64,000 nt of DNA from positions 2,563,501-2,627,500 of the forward strand of contig NZ_CP137559.1 in the NCBI RefSeq assembly GCF_019249725.2. Reading direction: 5' to 3'. The translations under genes and the position numbers were made by a program. Shown in pieces: positions 8,568 through 18,682 of the stretch. The notes below the pieces were generated by a model that was not told the origin of the DNA, ran no database searches, and saw nothing but the letters and a program-made list of their open reading frames with translations. Numbering within the stretch: position 1 is the first letter of the stretch; every line of letters starts with the position of its first letter. The stretch comes from Segatella hominis. Lineage in GTDB: Bacteria; Bacteroidota; Bacteroidia; Bacteroidales; Bacteroidaceae.

Positions 8568-9611
8568 TTAGTTTAATTGATTATTTTTCCAAATTAATTG
8601 TTCGCCCCAGAAAGGAACTATTGCTTTTTTGCAATTAAGTTGAGAAGCTCTGTATAATCCAGAATTCAAACTCCATCTGCAATCCTCTTCGTCAATATGA
8701 GTCAACTCCAATATATGTGAAACCAAGACATAATCTGGTGTCGTTTGCCCTTCTCCTGTACCTAAGATATTGTTCTCTGCCAACGCATTTGGAGCATAAC
8801 GAGTTATCAAAACATTTACATGAGGCAATATGTTAGTATATTGAGTCGGTTTGAAATTTGAATCACCTGTATGAAGCATTGTAAGATTACCACTATCATC
8901 ACCACATTCAAAAGTAAATACAGATATAAAATTTGATAAACCTGCATTATTATGATCTGTAATAGAGACATGAATTTTCACATTCTTACATTGATAATCA
9001 GTTGAAACTTTGGAAGTACAACCGCCTTTAATGTAATTAGAATATACAGGCTTACCAGACTTTAGCATTGCATTGATAAGTTTTTTATTGTAATGATCTT
9101 GATGATTATGAGTTACGCAAATGAAATCCAAATAAGGTTCAAGTTGTTCTGCCCAACGATGATTGATATCAATACCAAAACATACAGATGGTGTTTTAAC
9201 TATATATCCCATATTATATAGATTCCAAATATAAGCAGTCTCATTCTCTACATTAGTAAACTTGACAGCTTGCAATACATGTTCAAAACTCAAGCGATAA
9301 AATGCCAACATGGGTTCAAATCTTTCACGCAAGTTTGCCTTTTCGTCAGAACAACCCAAATAACTTATATAGAAATCAGCAGAACAAGCATCTGCCATTT
9401 CTTGTATAGTATTCAAGATAGATTTTCTCGTATTTCCTATAGGAATTTCCAAAGGAGATGTTTCCCACAGATGTTCTGCAACAGTTCTTGCTGCTTGCAT
9501 TTGAGTTGTTTCTCCGCTCAACACTTGAGCATTGGAGCTACCAGTATCTTCATTTCCACAAGAAGGTAAAATCAGAATGAGAAAAACGAGAAACAACAAT
9601 ATCTTTTTCAT
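8568..9611 (-). CDS. Metallo-beta-lactamase-fold lipoprotein
   Basis: 347 residues. The N-terminus is a lipoprotein signal (LILPSC, Cys about 17). CVTHNHQDHYN is the HxHxDH metal motif of metallo-beta-lactamase-fold hydrolases, and MLHTGDSNF supplies the next metal-ligand region. The fold acts on phosphodiesters, lactams, lactones and related substrates; here, between SusD and two GDPD genes, a phosphodiesterase or phospholipase-like role in preparing the imported substrate is most plausible. Probably anchored in the outer membrane. The substrate is inferred from position only. Confidence 0.7.
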   Translation of the reverse strand: MKKILLFLVFLILILPSCGNEDTGSSNAQVLSGETTQMQAARTVAEHLWETSPLEIPIGNTRKSILNTIQEMADACSADFYISYLGCSDEKANLRERFEPMLAFYRLSFEHVLQAVKFTNVENETAYIWNLYNMGYIVKTPSVCFGIDINHRWAEQLEPYLDFICVTHNHQDHYNKKLINAMLKSGKPVYSNYIKGGCTSKVSTDYQCKNVKIHVSITDHNNAGLSNFISVFTFECGDDSGNLTMLHTGDSNFKPTQYTNILPHVNVLITRYAPNALAENNILGTGEGQTTPDYVLVSHILELTHIDEEDCRWSLNSGLYRASQLNCKKAIVPFWGEQLIWKNNQLN

Positions 9612-9667
9612 ACGACTATCTAAATATAGATTTCAAGAGGACCTGAGTCCTCTTGAAATTTAACATT

Positions 9668-11062
9668 TTACTTATCGTAGCCTGGATTTTGCCACAAGAT
9701 ATCTGGATTGCCTACCTTTTCTATTTCAGTTTGAGGAATTGGGAAAAGAAGCTGATAGTCTTGAATATTCAAGCCTTGTGCTGCCAATACGCTCTTTGCA
9801 TATCCCATTCTAACCAAATCAAACCAACGATGACCCTCATATGGGAACTCCTTTTGACGCTCATCCAAAATAGCCTTACGGAAACTTTCCTGAGTAGGAA
9901 CATCTGCTGCTGTCAACTTAGTAAGACCTGCTCTTGTTCTGGTTGCATTCAATTGTTTCAATGCAATAGAACTTTCAGAAGCGTCATAACCAAGTTCGTT
10001 CAATGCCTCTGCATACATCAAAACAACGTCTGCATAACGAAGCAAGATTTGGTCATTACCTACCTGATTGAATGATACATTCTTTGTATCCAAGAACTTA
10101 GTCATCAAATAGGTCTTACTTTCTGCCTTCACATAAGTAATCATTTCCTTGCGAGTATCACCTGGTGTGAAGCAGTTTACGAGAGCATCAGCCTGACCAC
10201 TTTCATCGGTCAAATTAGTAATATCATACCAATATGTATGACCCTCGTTTACGATGTCCTTATTAAAGTGAACAGCAAAGATAATCTCAGCATTATTCTT
10301 GTTATTCACATCAAACACCTGACCGATTGATGGCAACAGAGAATATTTGCCGATCAATTGAGAAAGAACGTTCTTTGCCTCATTCCACTTATGGAATGTA
10401 AGATAAACCTTACCTAACAAAGCCTTAGCAGCATTAGCAGTAACACGTCCTGTTTCTGTTGCAGAATAAGTTTCAGGAAGATAATTATTATCTACAATCT
10501 CCTTCAAATCACCAGCAATCAGATCAAACATCTGCTCATCAGAATATCTTGCAATCTTCAAAGCTTCTGCAGCACTTACTACATGCTTTGTTGCAGGTAC
10601 ACCACCCCAAACACGATACATATTGAAGTAGTTCAAGGCTCTGATAAACATAGCCTCACCTTTATATTGCTTTTTTAAGGTCTCGTCAAACTGGGCACCG
10701 TCTATCTGATCAAGTATCAGGTTACAACGGTAAATGTTATTATTGAAATTTGCCCAATAATCAGACAAGATTCCATTTGAAGGCTTATCTTCAAAATGAT
10801 TGATGTCATAACGGTCCTGAGTACCAGCAGTAGGAGCTTTTACCTCCATGTTATCGCTACGATACTCACAGCATTCTTTATAGAAATTCACCTGAGACTG
10901 CAACTTTGCGTAACAGCCGACTACAGCAACATCGTAATCACCTGCAGTCTTATACACCTTATCTATAGTTACTTTACTTGCTGGCTCCAAATCAAAGAAG
11001 CTATCTCCACATGAAGTCATCAGCAAAGTTGCTAAAGATGCTAAAAATAATATCTTTTTCAT
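9668..11062 (-). CDS. SusD/RagB-family outer-membrane lipoprotein
   Basis: 464 residues with lipobox LLMTSC (Cys about 18) and the SusD pattern: N-terminal DSFFDLEPASKVT, a TPR-rich middle (FIRALNYFNMYRVWGGVP) and a C-terminal LDERQKEFPYEGHRWFDLVRMG. It would cap the SusC channel from outside and bind substrate. It is encoded 13 bp after the SusC gene, as usual for the pair. The neighbours suggest a glycerophospho-compound rather than a glycan, since no glycoside hydrolase is present. Confidence 0.93.
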   Translation of the reverse strand: MKKILFLASLATLLMTSCGDSFFDLEPASKVTIDKVYKTAGDYDVAVVGCYAKLQSQVNFYKECCEYRSDNMEVKAPTAGTQDRYDINHFEDKPSNGILSDYWANFNNNIYRCNLILDQIDGAQFDETLKKQYKGEAMFIRALNYFNMYRVWGGVPATKHVVSAAEALKIARYSDEQMFDLIAGDLKEIVDNNYLPETYSATETGRVTANAAKALLGKVYLTFHKWNEAKNVLSQLIGKYSLLPSIGQVFDVNNKNNAEIIFAVHFNKDIVNEGHTYWYDITNLTDESGQADALVNCFTPGDTRKEMITYVKAESKTYLMTKFLDTKNVSFNQVGNDQILLRYADVVLMYAEALNELGYDASESSIALKQLNATRTRAGLTKLTAADVPTQESFRKAILDERQKEFPYEGHRWFDLVRMGYAKSVLAAQGLNIQDYQLLFPIPQTEIEKVGNPDILWQNPGYDK

Positions 11063-11075
11063 ATTGTGTAATTCT

Positions 11076-14000
11076 TTATAATGTGAGATTCAAACCAAAC
11101 ATATATGTTCTTGCTAAAGGATAAGTACCATAGTCCTCACCTGGAGTCAAGTTTTGAGATGGACGGGCATTTACCTCTGGGTTATAACCACTATAGTTGG
11201 TAATGGTGAAGAGGTTTTGTCCAGAAACATAAACTCTCAGCTTTTCAACCTTGAACTTCTGAGTGAAGTTGCTTGGCAATGTATAACCTAATGAAAGGTT
11301 CTGGAGACGAAGGTATGAGCCACCTTCCAAATGCCAGGTTGAAGTACGTCCGTTACTACCAGTTTGCTTACGGTTAGCACGGTTTACCCAACCGCTACCT
11401 GGATTTTCAGGACTCTTCCAACGGTCAAGAGCGACCTTAGTACCATTTACGTTACCTTCCATATTGTCAATGTAACGGCGATTCAAGTTCAAAATCTTGT
11501 TGCCATAAACGCCCTGGAAGTTGAAGTCCATATCGAAACCTCCGTACCAAAGCTTACCACCGAAGCCATAAGTGAACTTAGGCATGTAATTACCACATAC
11601 TGTACGATCCTTATCCAAGTCAATATCACCACTTCCATCAACATCTACGAAACGGAAGTCACCCACTTTTGCGTTAGCAAGGTGTGGATAACTATCAAGT
11701 TCCTGCTGGTTCTTGAATACACCATCATACTTCAAAAGATAGTAGCTACCAATTGGTTTGCCAACCTCTGTAATATAATAAGCATGACCAACACTACCAG
11801 AAGAAATAATAGGTGCATTACCTGGACCTAACTCTTTCACTTCATTGGTATTCTTTGCATAGTTTACATTGAATGAGTATCCCAAACCATTAGCAAATGT
11901 ATGCTGTGAAGTCAAGCCGATTTCCCAACCACGGTTGTTTACCTTACCCAGATTCTGAAGAGAGGTGCTATAACCAGTCAAGAGAGGTACTGGTACATAA
12001 AGCAACATATTAGATGTATTGGTATTATAGTAATCAATTGAAACACCTAAATAACCATCAAACATCTGAATATCGATACCAGCATTGATCATCTGGTTCT
12101 TCTCCCAGCTCAAATCATCACGCTTGATATTATCAGGCTTGTAGCCATAAGCTAAACCATTGCCAAGAATATAGTTATCTATAGACATGGTTGCCAAATG
12201 GTCGTAATCGCCAATTTGGAAGTTACCTGTCACACCATAGCTGGCACGAATCTTCATGTCATTGATGAAAGACAATTCCTTCACATTCTTGAAGAACTGC
12301 TCATCGCTGATACGCCAAGCAGCAGAAGCAGATGGGAAGTAACCCCAACGGTTGTTCTTGCCGAAACGTGATGAACCATCAGTACGGATTGCTGCAGAAA
12401 GCATATAGCGTCCCTCGTAGTTGTACTGAACACGAGCCAAATAAGAAGCGATAGACCACTGAGTCTTGTCTGAACCACCCTCAGTTACAGTACCACCATT
12501 TATTGTATGGATGTAGTCGTTAGGGTAATCTGTTGCCGTAACATTATCAGACTTCATTGTCTCTTTCTGAGCAGACTGTACCAAGACTGCAGAAATATTG
12601 TGCTTCTTATTAATTGTTGTAGTATAAGTAAGCTGGTTCTCTATCAACCAATTGAAGTAGAAAGAAGAAGAACTGTAACCCGTTGGATTAGAAGGAGTAT
12701 CATAGTAATTCTTTCCCTTCAAAGGCAAAGAAGACTGACGATACTTATCATTATGAGCACCATAATAATCACCACCCATAGAGAACTTATAAGAAAGTCC
12801 CTTCATGAGTTCCAATTCTGCAAATGCCTTACCTGTAATAGACATACGATCAGTAACATTTGACTGCAAACGAGCCATAGCAACAGGGTTCAACACCTCG
12901 TTAATCTGATAGTCAGTACCGATACGCAAGAAACCATTACCCTGATAATTATAAGAGCCGTCTGGATTATAAACAGGGAAAATAGGAGGCATCATCAATG
13001 CAGACTGAACGATTCCGTTTGCGCCAGAAGCATTTACAGAGTTAGAAACAGAGTAAGAAGGAGCAAAATTAACTCCAAACTTCAAACGCTTGTGCTGACC
13101 AGAGAGATTCAAACGACCACCATACTTTTCAAAATCTGAACCAATTATAATACCATTTTTCTTCATATAGTTACCTGATACGAAATAATTGATACTATTT
13201 GATTTACCAGAAAGAGAAATATTATGACCTGTTGTCATTGCACTACGGAAAATTGCATCCTGCCAATCTGTATCTGTGAGTCCAGTCTGTCCTTCCAAAT
13301 ATGGAACTAACATATCAGGAATCTTCATGTAACCTTCTTTACGAGAACTATTTGGATCACTTGCACTTCCATTAGGATTCTTATCCAAATATGCGTTATC
13401 GTGTGCATCTTTTACGAATTCTGCATATTCGTAAGCGTTCATCATATCCAATTTCTTAGATACGTTCTGTACACCTACATAACCATCGTAAGAAACAGAC
13501 AATTTATCAGAGGTACCCTTCTTAGTAGTAACGAGAACAACACCATTAGAACCACGGCTACCATAGATAGCTGCTGCAGAAGCATCTTTCAAAACTTCAA
13601 TAGACTCAATATCATTGGTGTTCAAGTTAGCAAAGCCACGCTCCATTGGCACACCATCTACAACATAGAGAGGGTCACTACCTGCATTTACGGTGCTTAC
13701 ACCACGTACACGAATACTTACGCTACCCTCAGGGTCACCACTTGGTACTGTTACCTGGACACCAGGCATCTTACCAGCCAGAGCCTGACGGAAGTCTGTA
13801 GATGGGTTATTGGCAAGAGCCTCAGCCTTTACAGAAGACACAGCAGTAGATACGTCACGCTTTTTCTGCACACCGTAACCTACAACCACAACTTCGTCGA
13901 GTACTTTGTTATCATCAGCCAGGTTTACATTGATTACTTCGCGACCATTCACTTTGATTTCCTGATCTTTGCAGCCAATGTATGATACAGCCAACAAACC

Positions 14001-14465
14001 ATCAGAGGCAATCTCAATCGTATAATTACCATCCAAATCGGTAATTACTCCATTATTGGCAGAGCCTTTTTCCATGACTGTTGCTCCGATAACTGGCTCG
14101 CCAGTTTCATCTTTTACAACACCCTTTACCTTGATTTTCTTACCATGGCTTTGAGCTTTTCCTTTGTGCTGAGACTTAATGACGATGTAGTTGCCTTCCA
14201 ATTCATAAGTACAATTTGTACCCTTGAGCAATTGGTTCAACATACCAAATACATCATCACTCTTTTTGGTTAACGTGACTGTGCGGTTAGCATCCAACTG
14301 AGAAGAATTGTACGCAACCTTGTACTTGGAAGACTGCTCAATCTTCTCAAAAGCAGACTTGAGCGTTACCTTGTTTGAACCGAAGCTGACGGTCTGAGCA
14401 AAAACTGCCATTTGTCCAGCCAACAGCAAACAAAAGCATGACGCTGAAATTCGTTTTAAGTTCAT
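11076..14465 (-). CDS. SusC/RagA TonB-dependent transporter with STN domain
   Basis: 1129 residues. Order: signal peptide (1-23), STN domain about 28-90 (secretin/TonB N-terminal domain, the FecR-contacting signalling module), carboxypeptidase-regulatory-like beta domain about 100-185, the SusC signature EVVVVGYGVQKKRD at about 193, plug domain, and a 22-strand barrel ending GLNLTL. It imports substrate across the outer membrane with SusD, powered by TonB. The STN domain predicts control by a FecR/ECF-sigma pair; one lies at 23.3-24.9 kb, separated by mobile DNA. First gene of the six-gene minus-strand run. Confidence 0.93.
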   Translation of the reverse strand: MNLKRISASCFCLLLAGQMAVFAQTVSFGSNKVTLKSAFEKIEQSSKYKVAYNSSQLDANRTVTLTKKSDDVFGMLNQLLKGTNCTYELEGNYIVIKSQHKGKAQSHGKKIKVKGVVKDETGEPVIGATVMEKGSANNGVITDLDGNYTIEIASDGLLAVSYIGCKDQEIKVNGREVINVNLADDNKVLDEVVVVGYGVQKKRDVSTAVSSVKAEALANNPSTDFRQALAGKMPGVQVTVPSGDPEGSVSIRVRGVSTVNAGSDPLYVVDGVPMERGFANLNTNDIESIEVLKDASAAAIYGSRGSNGVVLVTTKKGTSDKLSVSYDGYVGVQNVSKKLDMMNAYEYAEFVKDAHDNAYLDKNPNGSASDPNSSRKEGYMKIPDMLVPYLEGQTGLTDTDWQDAIFRSAMTTGHNISLSGKSNSINYFVSGNYMKKNGIIIGSDFEKYGGRLNLSGQHKRLKFGVNFAPSYSVSNSVNASGANGIVQSALMMPPIFPVYNPDGSYNYQGNGFLRIGTDYQINEVLNPVAMARLQSNVTDRMSITGKAFAELELMKGLSYKFSMGGDYYGAHNDKYRQSSLPLKGKNYYDTPSNPTGYSSSSFYFNWLIENQLTYTTTINKKHNISAVLVQSAQKETMKSDNVTATDYPNDYIHTINGGTVTEGGSDKTQWSIASYLARVQYNYEGRYMLSAAIRTDGSSRFGKNNRWGYFPSASAAWRISDEQFFKNVKELSFINDMKIRASYGVTGNFQIGDYDHLATMSIDNYILGNGLAYGYKPDNIKRDDLSWEKNQMINAGIDIQMFDGYLGVSIDYYNTNTSNMLLYVPVPLLTGYSTSLQNLGKVNNRGWEIGLTSQHTFANGLGYSFNVNYAKNTNEVKELGPGNAPIISSGSVGHAYYITEVGKPIGSYYLLKYDGVFKNQQELDSYPHLANAKVGDFRFVDVDGSGDIDLDKDRTVCGNYMPKFTYGFGGKLWYGGFDMDFNFQGVYGNKILNLNRRYIDNMEGNVNGTKVALDRWKSPENPGSGWVNRANRKQTGSNGRTSTWHLEGGSYLRLQNLSLGYTLPSNFTQKFKVEKLRVYVSGQNLFTITNYSGYNPEVNARPSQNLTPGEDYGTYPLARTYMFGLNLTL

Positions 14466-14733
14466 ATAATATTTATTTAGTTAATAATTTGTCCTAAGAC
14501 GATTACGCATTGAAGACAATTATATTTTTCGTTGCACCCAATTACAATCCTGTTAAAATGAAATTTTTATTTCACTTTTTTTGTGTGTTCGCAAACAACC
14601 GTGGTTTGGTAAAACAAATGCGGTAATATTCTACGGATAATTTCATAACAATACTGCGTTAAATTAATATTTAATCGTCTGTAAATCAATAACTTATATT
14701 AAGAAGTGCTTATGAAAACTTAACTGTAAAAAG
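14466..14733. other. SusC leader region and left flank of the IS4-type element
   Basis: No gene is seen between the SusC start and the transposase promoter. The stretch is AT-rich and should hold the SusC promoter, but I find no convincing TAnnTTTG box on the minus strand, as might be expected if an ECF sigma factor reads it. Confidence 0.4.
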
Positions 14734-14764
14734 TTGGTCAAGTCGCTGATTTTCAGTAACTTTG
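14734..14764 (+). promoter_or_regulatory. Promoter of the IS4-type transposase
   Basis: TTGG at 14734-14737 and TAACTTTG at 14757-14764, 19 bp apart, match the Bacteroidota promoter pattern 25 bp before the transposase start. Confidence 0.5.
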
Positions 14765-14789
14765 TAGATCACGACAAATACAATATTAC

Positions 14790-16013
14790 ATGAATACAGG
14801 ACTTGACCAATATATGGATATCTTTAAAGATGCAGTTGAAGATTCAGCTGCAAAGATAACAAAAAGTTTCGAGAAAATACTCATCGAGGTGATAATTTTG
14901 TTCATGGTAATACCAAGAAAGATAAATTTCACCCAAATGGGGAGGTATGGCTTGCATGTTGAGCAAACCTATCGCAACGCATTCGGCTTGAAAAAGTCGA
15001 AGTGCATTGATTGGCTCAAACTTAATGTCTCACTTGCCAAGCGCTTCTTGGGTAAACAGGGAAGATGGGCTATTGCCATTGATCCCAGCTACATCAGTAA
15101 AGCTGGCAAGAAAACACCACATATCGGTCGTTTTTGGTCAGGATGTGCTCAGTCTGTTAAACATGGTCTCGAAATCATGGGTATTGGCCTCATTGATATT
15201 GATGCCAAAGACTGCATGATGTTAAAAGCACACCAGTCGCTAAGTAATAAAGAACTGAGTCTTAGAAACAAGACTATGGTAGATTTCTATATCAGCGTCA
15301 TTAAGCGTTACCGCAAGGAACTTCTTAAACTCTCAACCCTCATAGTTGCAGATGCTTACTTCTCTACAAGTACATTTGTTAATGGGATAAAGAAAGAAGG
15401 GTTCTCTTTGATAAGCCGCTTTCGTGACAATGCTTGTCTCTTTTATGTCTATGCTGGTCCACGTACTGGAAAACGTGGTCGCCCCAAGACCAAGGATGGC
15501 AAGATTGATATGAAGAATCTTGACCTCACTCGAATGGAGAAGATGGAGATGAAAGATATAGAAGGAACAGCTTATACTTTGATAGCCTATTCCAAGGCAC
15601 TCAGGTGTAAAGTTAGACTTGTCATCTGGCAGATGCCGAATGGCAAGAAGAAACTATTCTTCTCTACAGACACCTCACTTTCGGGTGAAGAAGTACTTCT
15701 TTATTATAGAACCAGGTTCCAGATCGAATTTTGCTTTCGTGACGCCAAAGGCTATACTGGTCTTATGGACTGCCAGGCTCGCGATAAGTGGAAACTCGAT
15801 TTTGCTTTCAATGCTTCGTTCACATCACTAAATGTTGCCAAGGTAACTATGAAGGAGATGGGAATGGAATATTCTATGTCTTCATTCAAGTCACTGATGA
15901 CCAACATTTATCTGGTGAAACGAATTTTTAAAGCAAGCGGGTACACCCCGAACCGAACTTTAATTAGCAAGATTTTCAAAGATCTCTCGTGCTTACAGCG
16001 TATAGCTGCTTAG
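14790..16013 (+). CDS. IS4-family DDE transposase
   Basis: 407 residues, apparently intact. Acidic active-site candidates are AIDPSYISKAGKK (first Asp, about residue 98) and VADAYFSTSTF (second Asp, about 190). The YREK signature of IS4-type transposases reads YYRTRFQIEFCFRDAKG near residue 310, containing the catalytic Glu. It would cut and join the ends of its element. It has its own promoter and is opposite in strand to the SusC operon. Being full length, the element may still be mobile. Confidence 0.88.
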   Translation: MNTGLDQYMDIFKDAVEDSAAKITKSFEKILIEVIILFMVIPRKINFTQMGRYGLHVEQTYRNAFGLKKSKCIDWLKLNVSLAKRFLGKQGRWAIAIDPSYISKAGKKTPHIGRFWSGCAQSVKHGLEIMGIGLIDIDAKDCMMLKAHQSLSNKELSLRNKTMVDFYISVIKRYRKELLKLSTLIVADAYFSTSTFVNGIKKEGFSLISRFRDNACLFYVYAGPRTGKRGRPKTKDGKIDMKNLDLTRMEKMEMKDIEGTAYTLIAYSKALRCKVRLVIWQMPNGKKKLFFSTDTSLSGEEVLLYYRTRFQIEFCFRDAKGYTGLMDCQARDKWKLDFAFNASFTSLNVAKVTMKEMGMEYSMSSFKSLMTNIYLVKRIFKASGYTPNRTLISKIFKDLSCLQRIAA

Positions 16014-16121
16014 CACATTATTGAATTATTAACGAACTATTGTCATAAAAAGCCGTACATTTTTACATGTTTTCGTAGTTCTATTTATATATGAGAGGAT
16101 AAACTCTAAAAAGACTATAAT

Positions 16122-16250
16122 GCAGTATTATCTCTGAAAGATAGCACCACTATCTCCGAGAGTTAGCACTATAGTTCTCTGTGCCCTAAAAGTGCTCCAG
16201 TCAGGGCACTTTGGTGCTTCAGCCAGGGCACATTAGTGCCGTAAGCAAGC
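16122..16250. repeat. Intergenic array A, ~22-bp period
   Basis: Degenerate tandem units of 22 bp, such as GCACCACTATCTCCGAGAG followed by TTA and the pair starting GTGCTCCAGTCAGGGCAC and GTGCTTCAGCCAGGGCAC. One spacing is about 26 bp. Part of the gene-free stretch 16014-16954, which also holds arrays B and C and a ~90-bp hairpin-rich repeat. Confidence 0.55.
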
Positions 16251-16318
16251 ATTTTGGAAATATAGGGGTATTTATCGAATATCAGGATTTTTTTTAGAAA
16301 CGGCACTCATAAAATCTC

Positions 16319-16409
16319 GTCACCCTTCATCTTTCCGCCTGAATCCCCTGTGTTTATCGGGGTTTCAGAGGGTGAAGGGTGCATTTCAACCCTTCATCAC
16401 CCTTCATCA
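16319..16409 (+). repeat. ~90-bp dispersed repeat R2, copy 1
   Basis: The block contains CCCTTCATC, CCCCTGTGTTTATCGGGG (a small hairpin) and GAGGGTGAAGGGTGCA. An inverted, slightly diverged copy lies at 19520-19616 on the other side of the IS66 element. Confidence 0.7.
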
Positions 16410-16589
16410 TATTATTAATCAGAGGCATTCGTGAATTTCTCTTTACATTTTCCTTGCTGAGATTTCTGTGTTTTCAACTGAATCTTATTTGTGTGTGAAT
16501 ATTGAAAATATGAACAAGGAAAAGAAGACGCTGAAAATCAGACAGTTAGGATTTTTGTGATTGAAGAATAATGTTTATAAGGCTCTCAT

Positions 16590-16680
16590 GTCGTACGACA
16601 TGGGTCCCTATAAACGTACGATTGCATCACTATTGTCGTACGACATGGGATTATATAGTCGTACAACATGAGATCATAAT
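16590..16680. repeat. Intergenic array B, 22-23-bp period, palindromic units
   Basis: Units starting GTCGTAC at 16590, 16635 and 16658, with a degenerate unit at 16613, give steps of 23, 22 and 23 bp. The core CATGTCGTACGACATG is a perfect palindrome. Confidence 0.6.
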
Positions 16681-16874
16681 AAAGCATTACTATTATTCTT
16701 TGATGCGAAAAGTTGTAAAAAGAGAATCGTTTTTATGCTGAAATCCATTTCTTGAGAGCTACATCGACTAAAAACGAGTTGGCAAAATCTAGAAGGAAAT
16801 ATTTACAATGAAGAAAGACATTCGTTTCTCTCTTATTCCCATCCAGGGTTAACTGCTGGGGCTAATTCAAGCTT

Positions 16875-16943
16875 CTATTAAGACTAACCATTAGCTCCTA
16901 TTAAGGTTAATCATCGCCTCCTATTATGCTTATTTTAAGTTCA
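16875..16943. repeat. Intergenic array C, 23-bp period
   Basis: Three units beginning CTATTA at 16875, 16898 and 16921, exactly 23 bp apart. The sequence is unrelated to arrays A, B and D but has the same period. Confidence 0.6.
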
Positions 16944-16989
16944 AATCCCCTTAAGTAAGCGGCTCCGCGTTTATACCTTGCATAATTGA

Positions 16990-17033
16990 AAAAAGCAGTA
17001 ATAGCTGATTGAATAATGCTGTTACTGCTTTTT
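16990..17033 (-). terminator. Hairpin at the 3' end of IS66 tnpC
   Basis: AAAGCAGTAATAGC and GCTGTTACTGCTTT form a stem overlapping the tnpC stop; on the minus strand it is followed by a T run. Likely the IS transcript terminator. Confidence 0.55.
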
Positions 17034-18581
17034 CCATCTGTCAGGAAGCAAGTCTCTGTATTTTTCCAATGGAGTATTTGGTTGCCATTCTACGGTCTTT
17101 TCTATGACGTCGCTAATGTATTCGAACAGATTAATGCCATTCATTTTGCATGAGATGGCGATAGAATATAGGATAGCTCCTCGTCTTGCCCCTTCGTGCG
17201 AACCAAAGAATAATGAGTTTCTTCTCGACAGCGATATGTACCTCTGGATTCTCTCAATATAATTGTTGTCGAGAGCAGTATCACCTCTTTTAAAAATGTC
17301 ACAAATGGCATTATACTCGTTAAGGGCATAGCCGACGGCTTGCGCCAAGGGCGATTTGGGCAGCAAATCCTTCCTGGAAGATAATTCCTCCAGTTTCTCT
17401 AATAAATCCTGCAAAATGTCCGGTGCGTATGATTGCCGATAAGCCAGATGTTTCTCTATTGTCCATCCATTTACGCCAACCTTATGCTTTTTGTCTTCTT
17501 GATAAAATCTGTTGATGATGCCTGCAACTTCCTGTGCATCCTTGTCGTTCTTGCCACAGTCGATGAAGTTTCTCTTGACATGCTGCAGACAGGCAATTCT
17601 CATAATGTCTGGATAAGCATCCGACTCCAGCTTCCGGTAAGGAGCATATGCATCACTCTGTACTGTACCTTTATAATCCGAGAACACATCAAGTATGATC
17701 TGCTCAGAACATGATCCATCCTCATATACGAAGAACACAAGTCCCAGTTTAGGTGCGCTTACCGCCCACAGGTAACCTTTCTTCGAGCCATTGTCTGTAG
17801 GCTTTACCCTCGTCAGCAGTACTTTATGATAAGTTTCATCTGCCGTAACATAATCCTGCTGTAACACCTTTTGGCAGATGGCTCTATAGATATTTTCCAG
17901 TACGTCTGCGCTTCTGGCAATCAGCTTGTTTGCCGTGGCTTTCCTTAGTGTGAACCCACTGTCGGCAAAGTATTTGACGATTCGCTCCACCGGCATGGAA
18001 TAGATATACCGCAACTGCAGTAGACCTGCTGCAAAAGAAGATGTATAGGATGAGTTTAGCAGCAATGCTGGTGGGGTCTTTCCTGGATACAGGACATTTC
18101 CATCCGTATAAGTGTTGATGTGATATACGGTCTTGATGAACTTGATGGGCTCCATGCTGTAACGCACACAGGTGCGGGTGCCATAGATGCGCAGCGTCTT
18201 CAAAAGTTCCGCATCCATGTCTGGATTAACCGTAACATGTTTCTCCTCCATCTCATAATGCATGTCACGCTTGGCCCCATTGTTTTTGCGTTCCTTTCTC
18301 TTTTCCGCCTGCTCTTTTTTCTTCCTGTCAAATTCTTCCTGAGTCATTGAGTCTTGCAGACACTTCTCCTGACGTTCGGACTTTTTGCCGGAAACGAGCT
18401 TGCCGAGCGCCCTGTTCTGGCGATTCGCTTTGTCTATGGCGATTCCTTTCTGGACGAGTTGCTCTTCTAATGACTTTATACGTTCAATGAGTTCACCGAC
18501 CTGTATGGTCAGCGAACTCACAGTATCGTTAGCATGCTGAAGTTGCTCCTTCAAAAGTACTATGATTTCGTCCTTTGTCAT
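17022..18581 (-). CDS. tnpC: IS66 transposase TnpC
   Basis: 519 residues, full length for IS66. An N-terminal coiled coil/leucine-zipper stretch (about 1-60) and a basic segment precede the catalytic core; VTADETYHKVLL and VQSDAYAPYRKLES are typical IS66 core blocks with acidic residues, and DNNYIERIQRYISLSRRNSLFFGS is the C-terminal signature. A box CAAAGGTA (minus-strand TACCTTTG) lies only 5 bp before the ATG, so its own transcript would be nearly leaderless. Confidence 0.95.
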   Translation of the reverse strand: MTKDEIIVLLKEQLQHANDTVSSLTIQVGELIERIKSLEEQLVQKGIAIDKANRQNRALGKLVSGKKSERQEKCLQDSMTQEEFDRKKKEQAEKRKERKNNGAKRDMHYEMEEKHVTVNPDMDAELLKTLRIYGTRTCVRYSMEPIKFIKTVYHINTYTDGNVLYPGKTPPALLLNSSYTSSFAAGLLQLRYIYSMPVERIVKYFADSGFTLRKATANKLIARSADVLENIYRAICQKVLQQDYVTADETYHKVLLTRVKPTDNGSKKGYLWAVSAPKLGLVFFVYEDGSCSEQIILDVFSDYKGTVQSDAYAPYRKLESDAYPDIMRIACLQHVKRNFIDCGKNDKDAQEVAGIINRFYQEDKKHKVGVNGWTIEKHLAYRQSYAPDILQDLLEKLEELSSRKDLLPKSPLAQAVGYALNEYNAICDIFKRGDTALDNNYIERIQRYISLSRRNSLFFGSHEGARRGAILYSIAISCKMNGINLFEYISDVIEKTVEWQPNTPLEKYRDLLPDRWKKQ

Positions 18582-18682
18582 AGTGCAAAGGTACGAAAAA
18601 ATATTGAGACATGCAAGTATTATTGGATATTAATTTTATCTATTTTATTGATATACAGCACGTTATTGGCATTATAATACAG

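Larger units (their letters stand above)
14714..16074 (+). mobile_element. IS4-family-like insertion sequence
   Basis: One complete DDE transposase gene flanked by short imperfect inverted matches: GAAAAC then TGTAAAAA on the left (from 14714) and their complements TTTTTACA and GTTTTC on the right (to 16074). The ends are approximate and no target duplication was identified. Confidence 0.4.
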
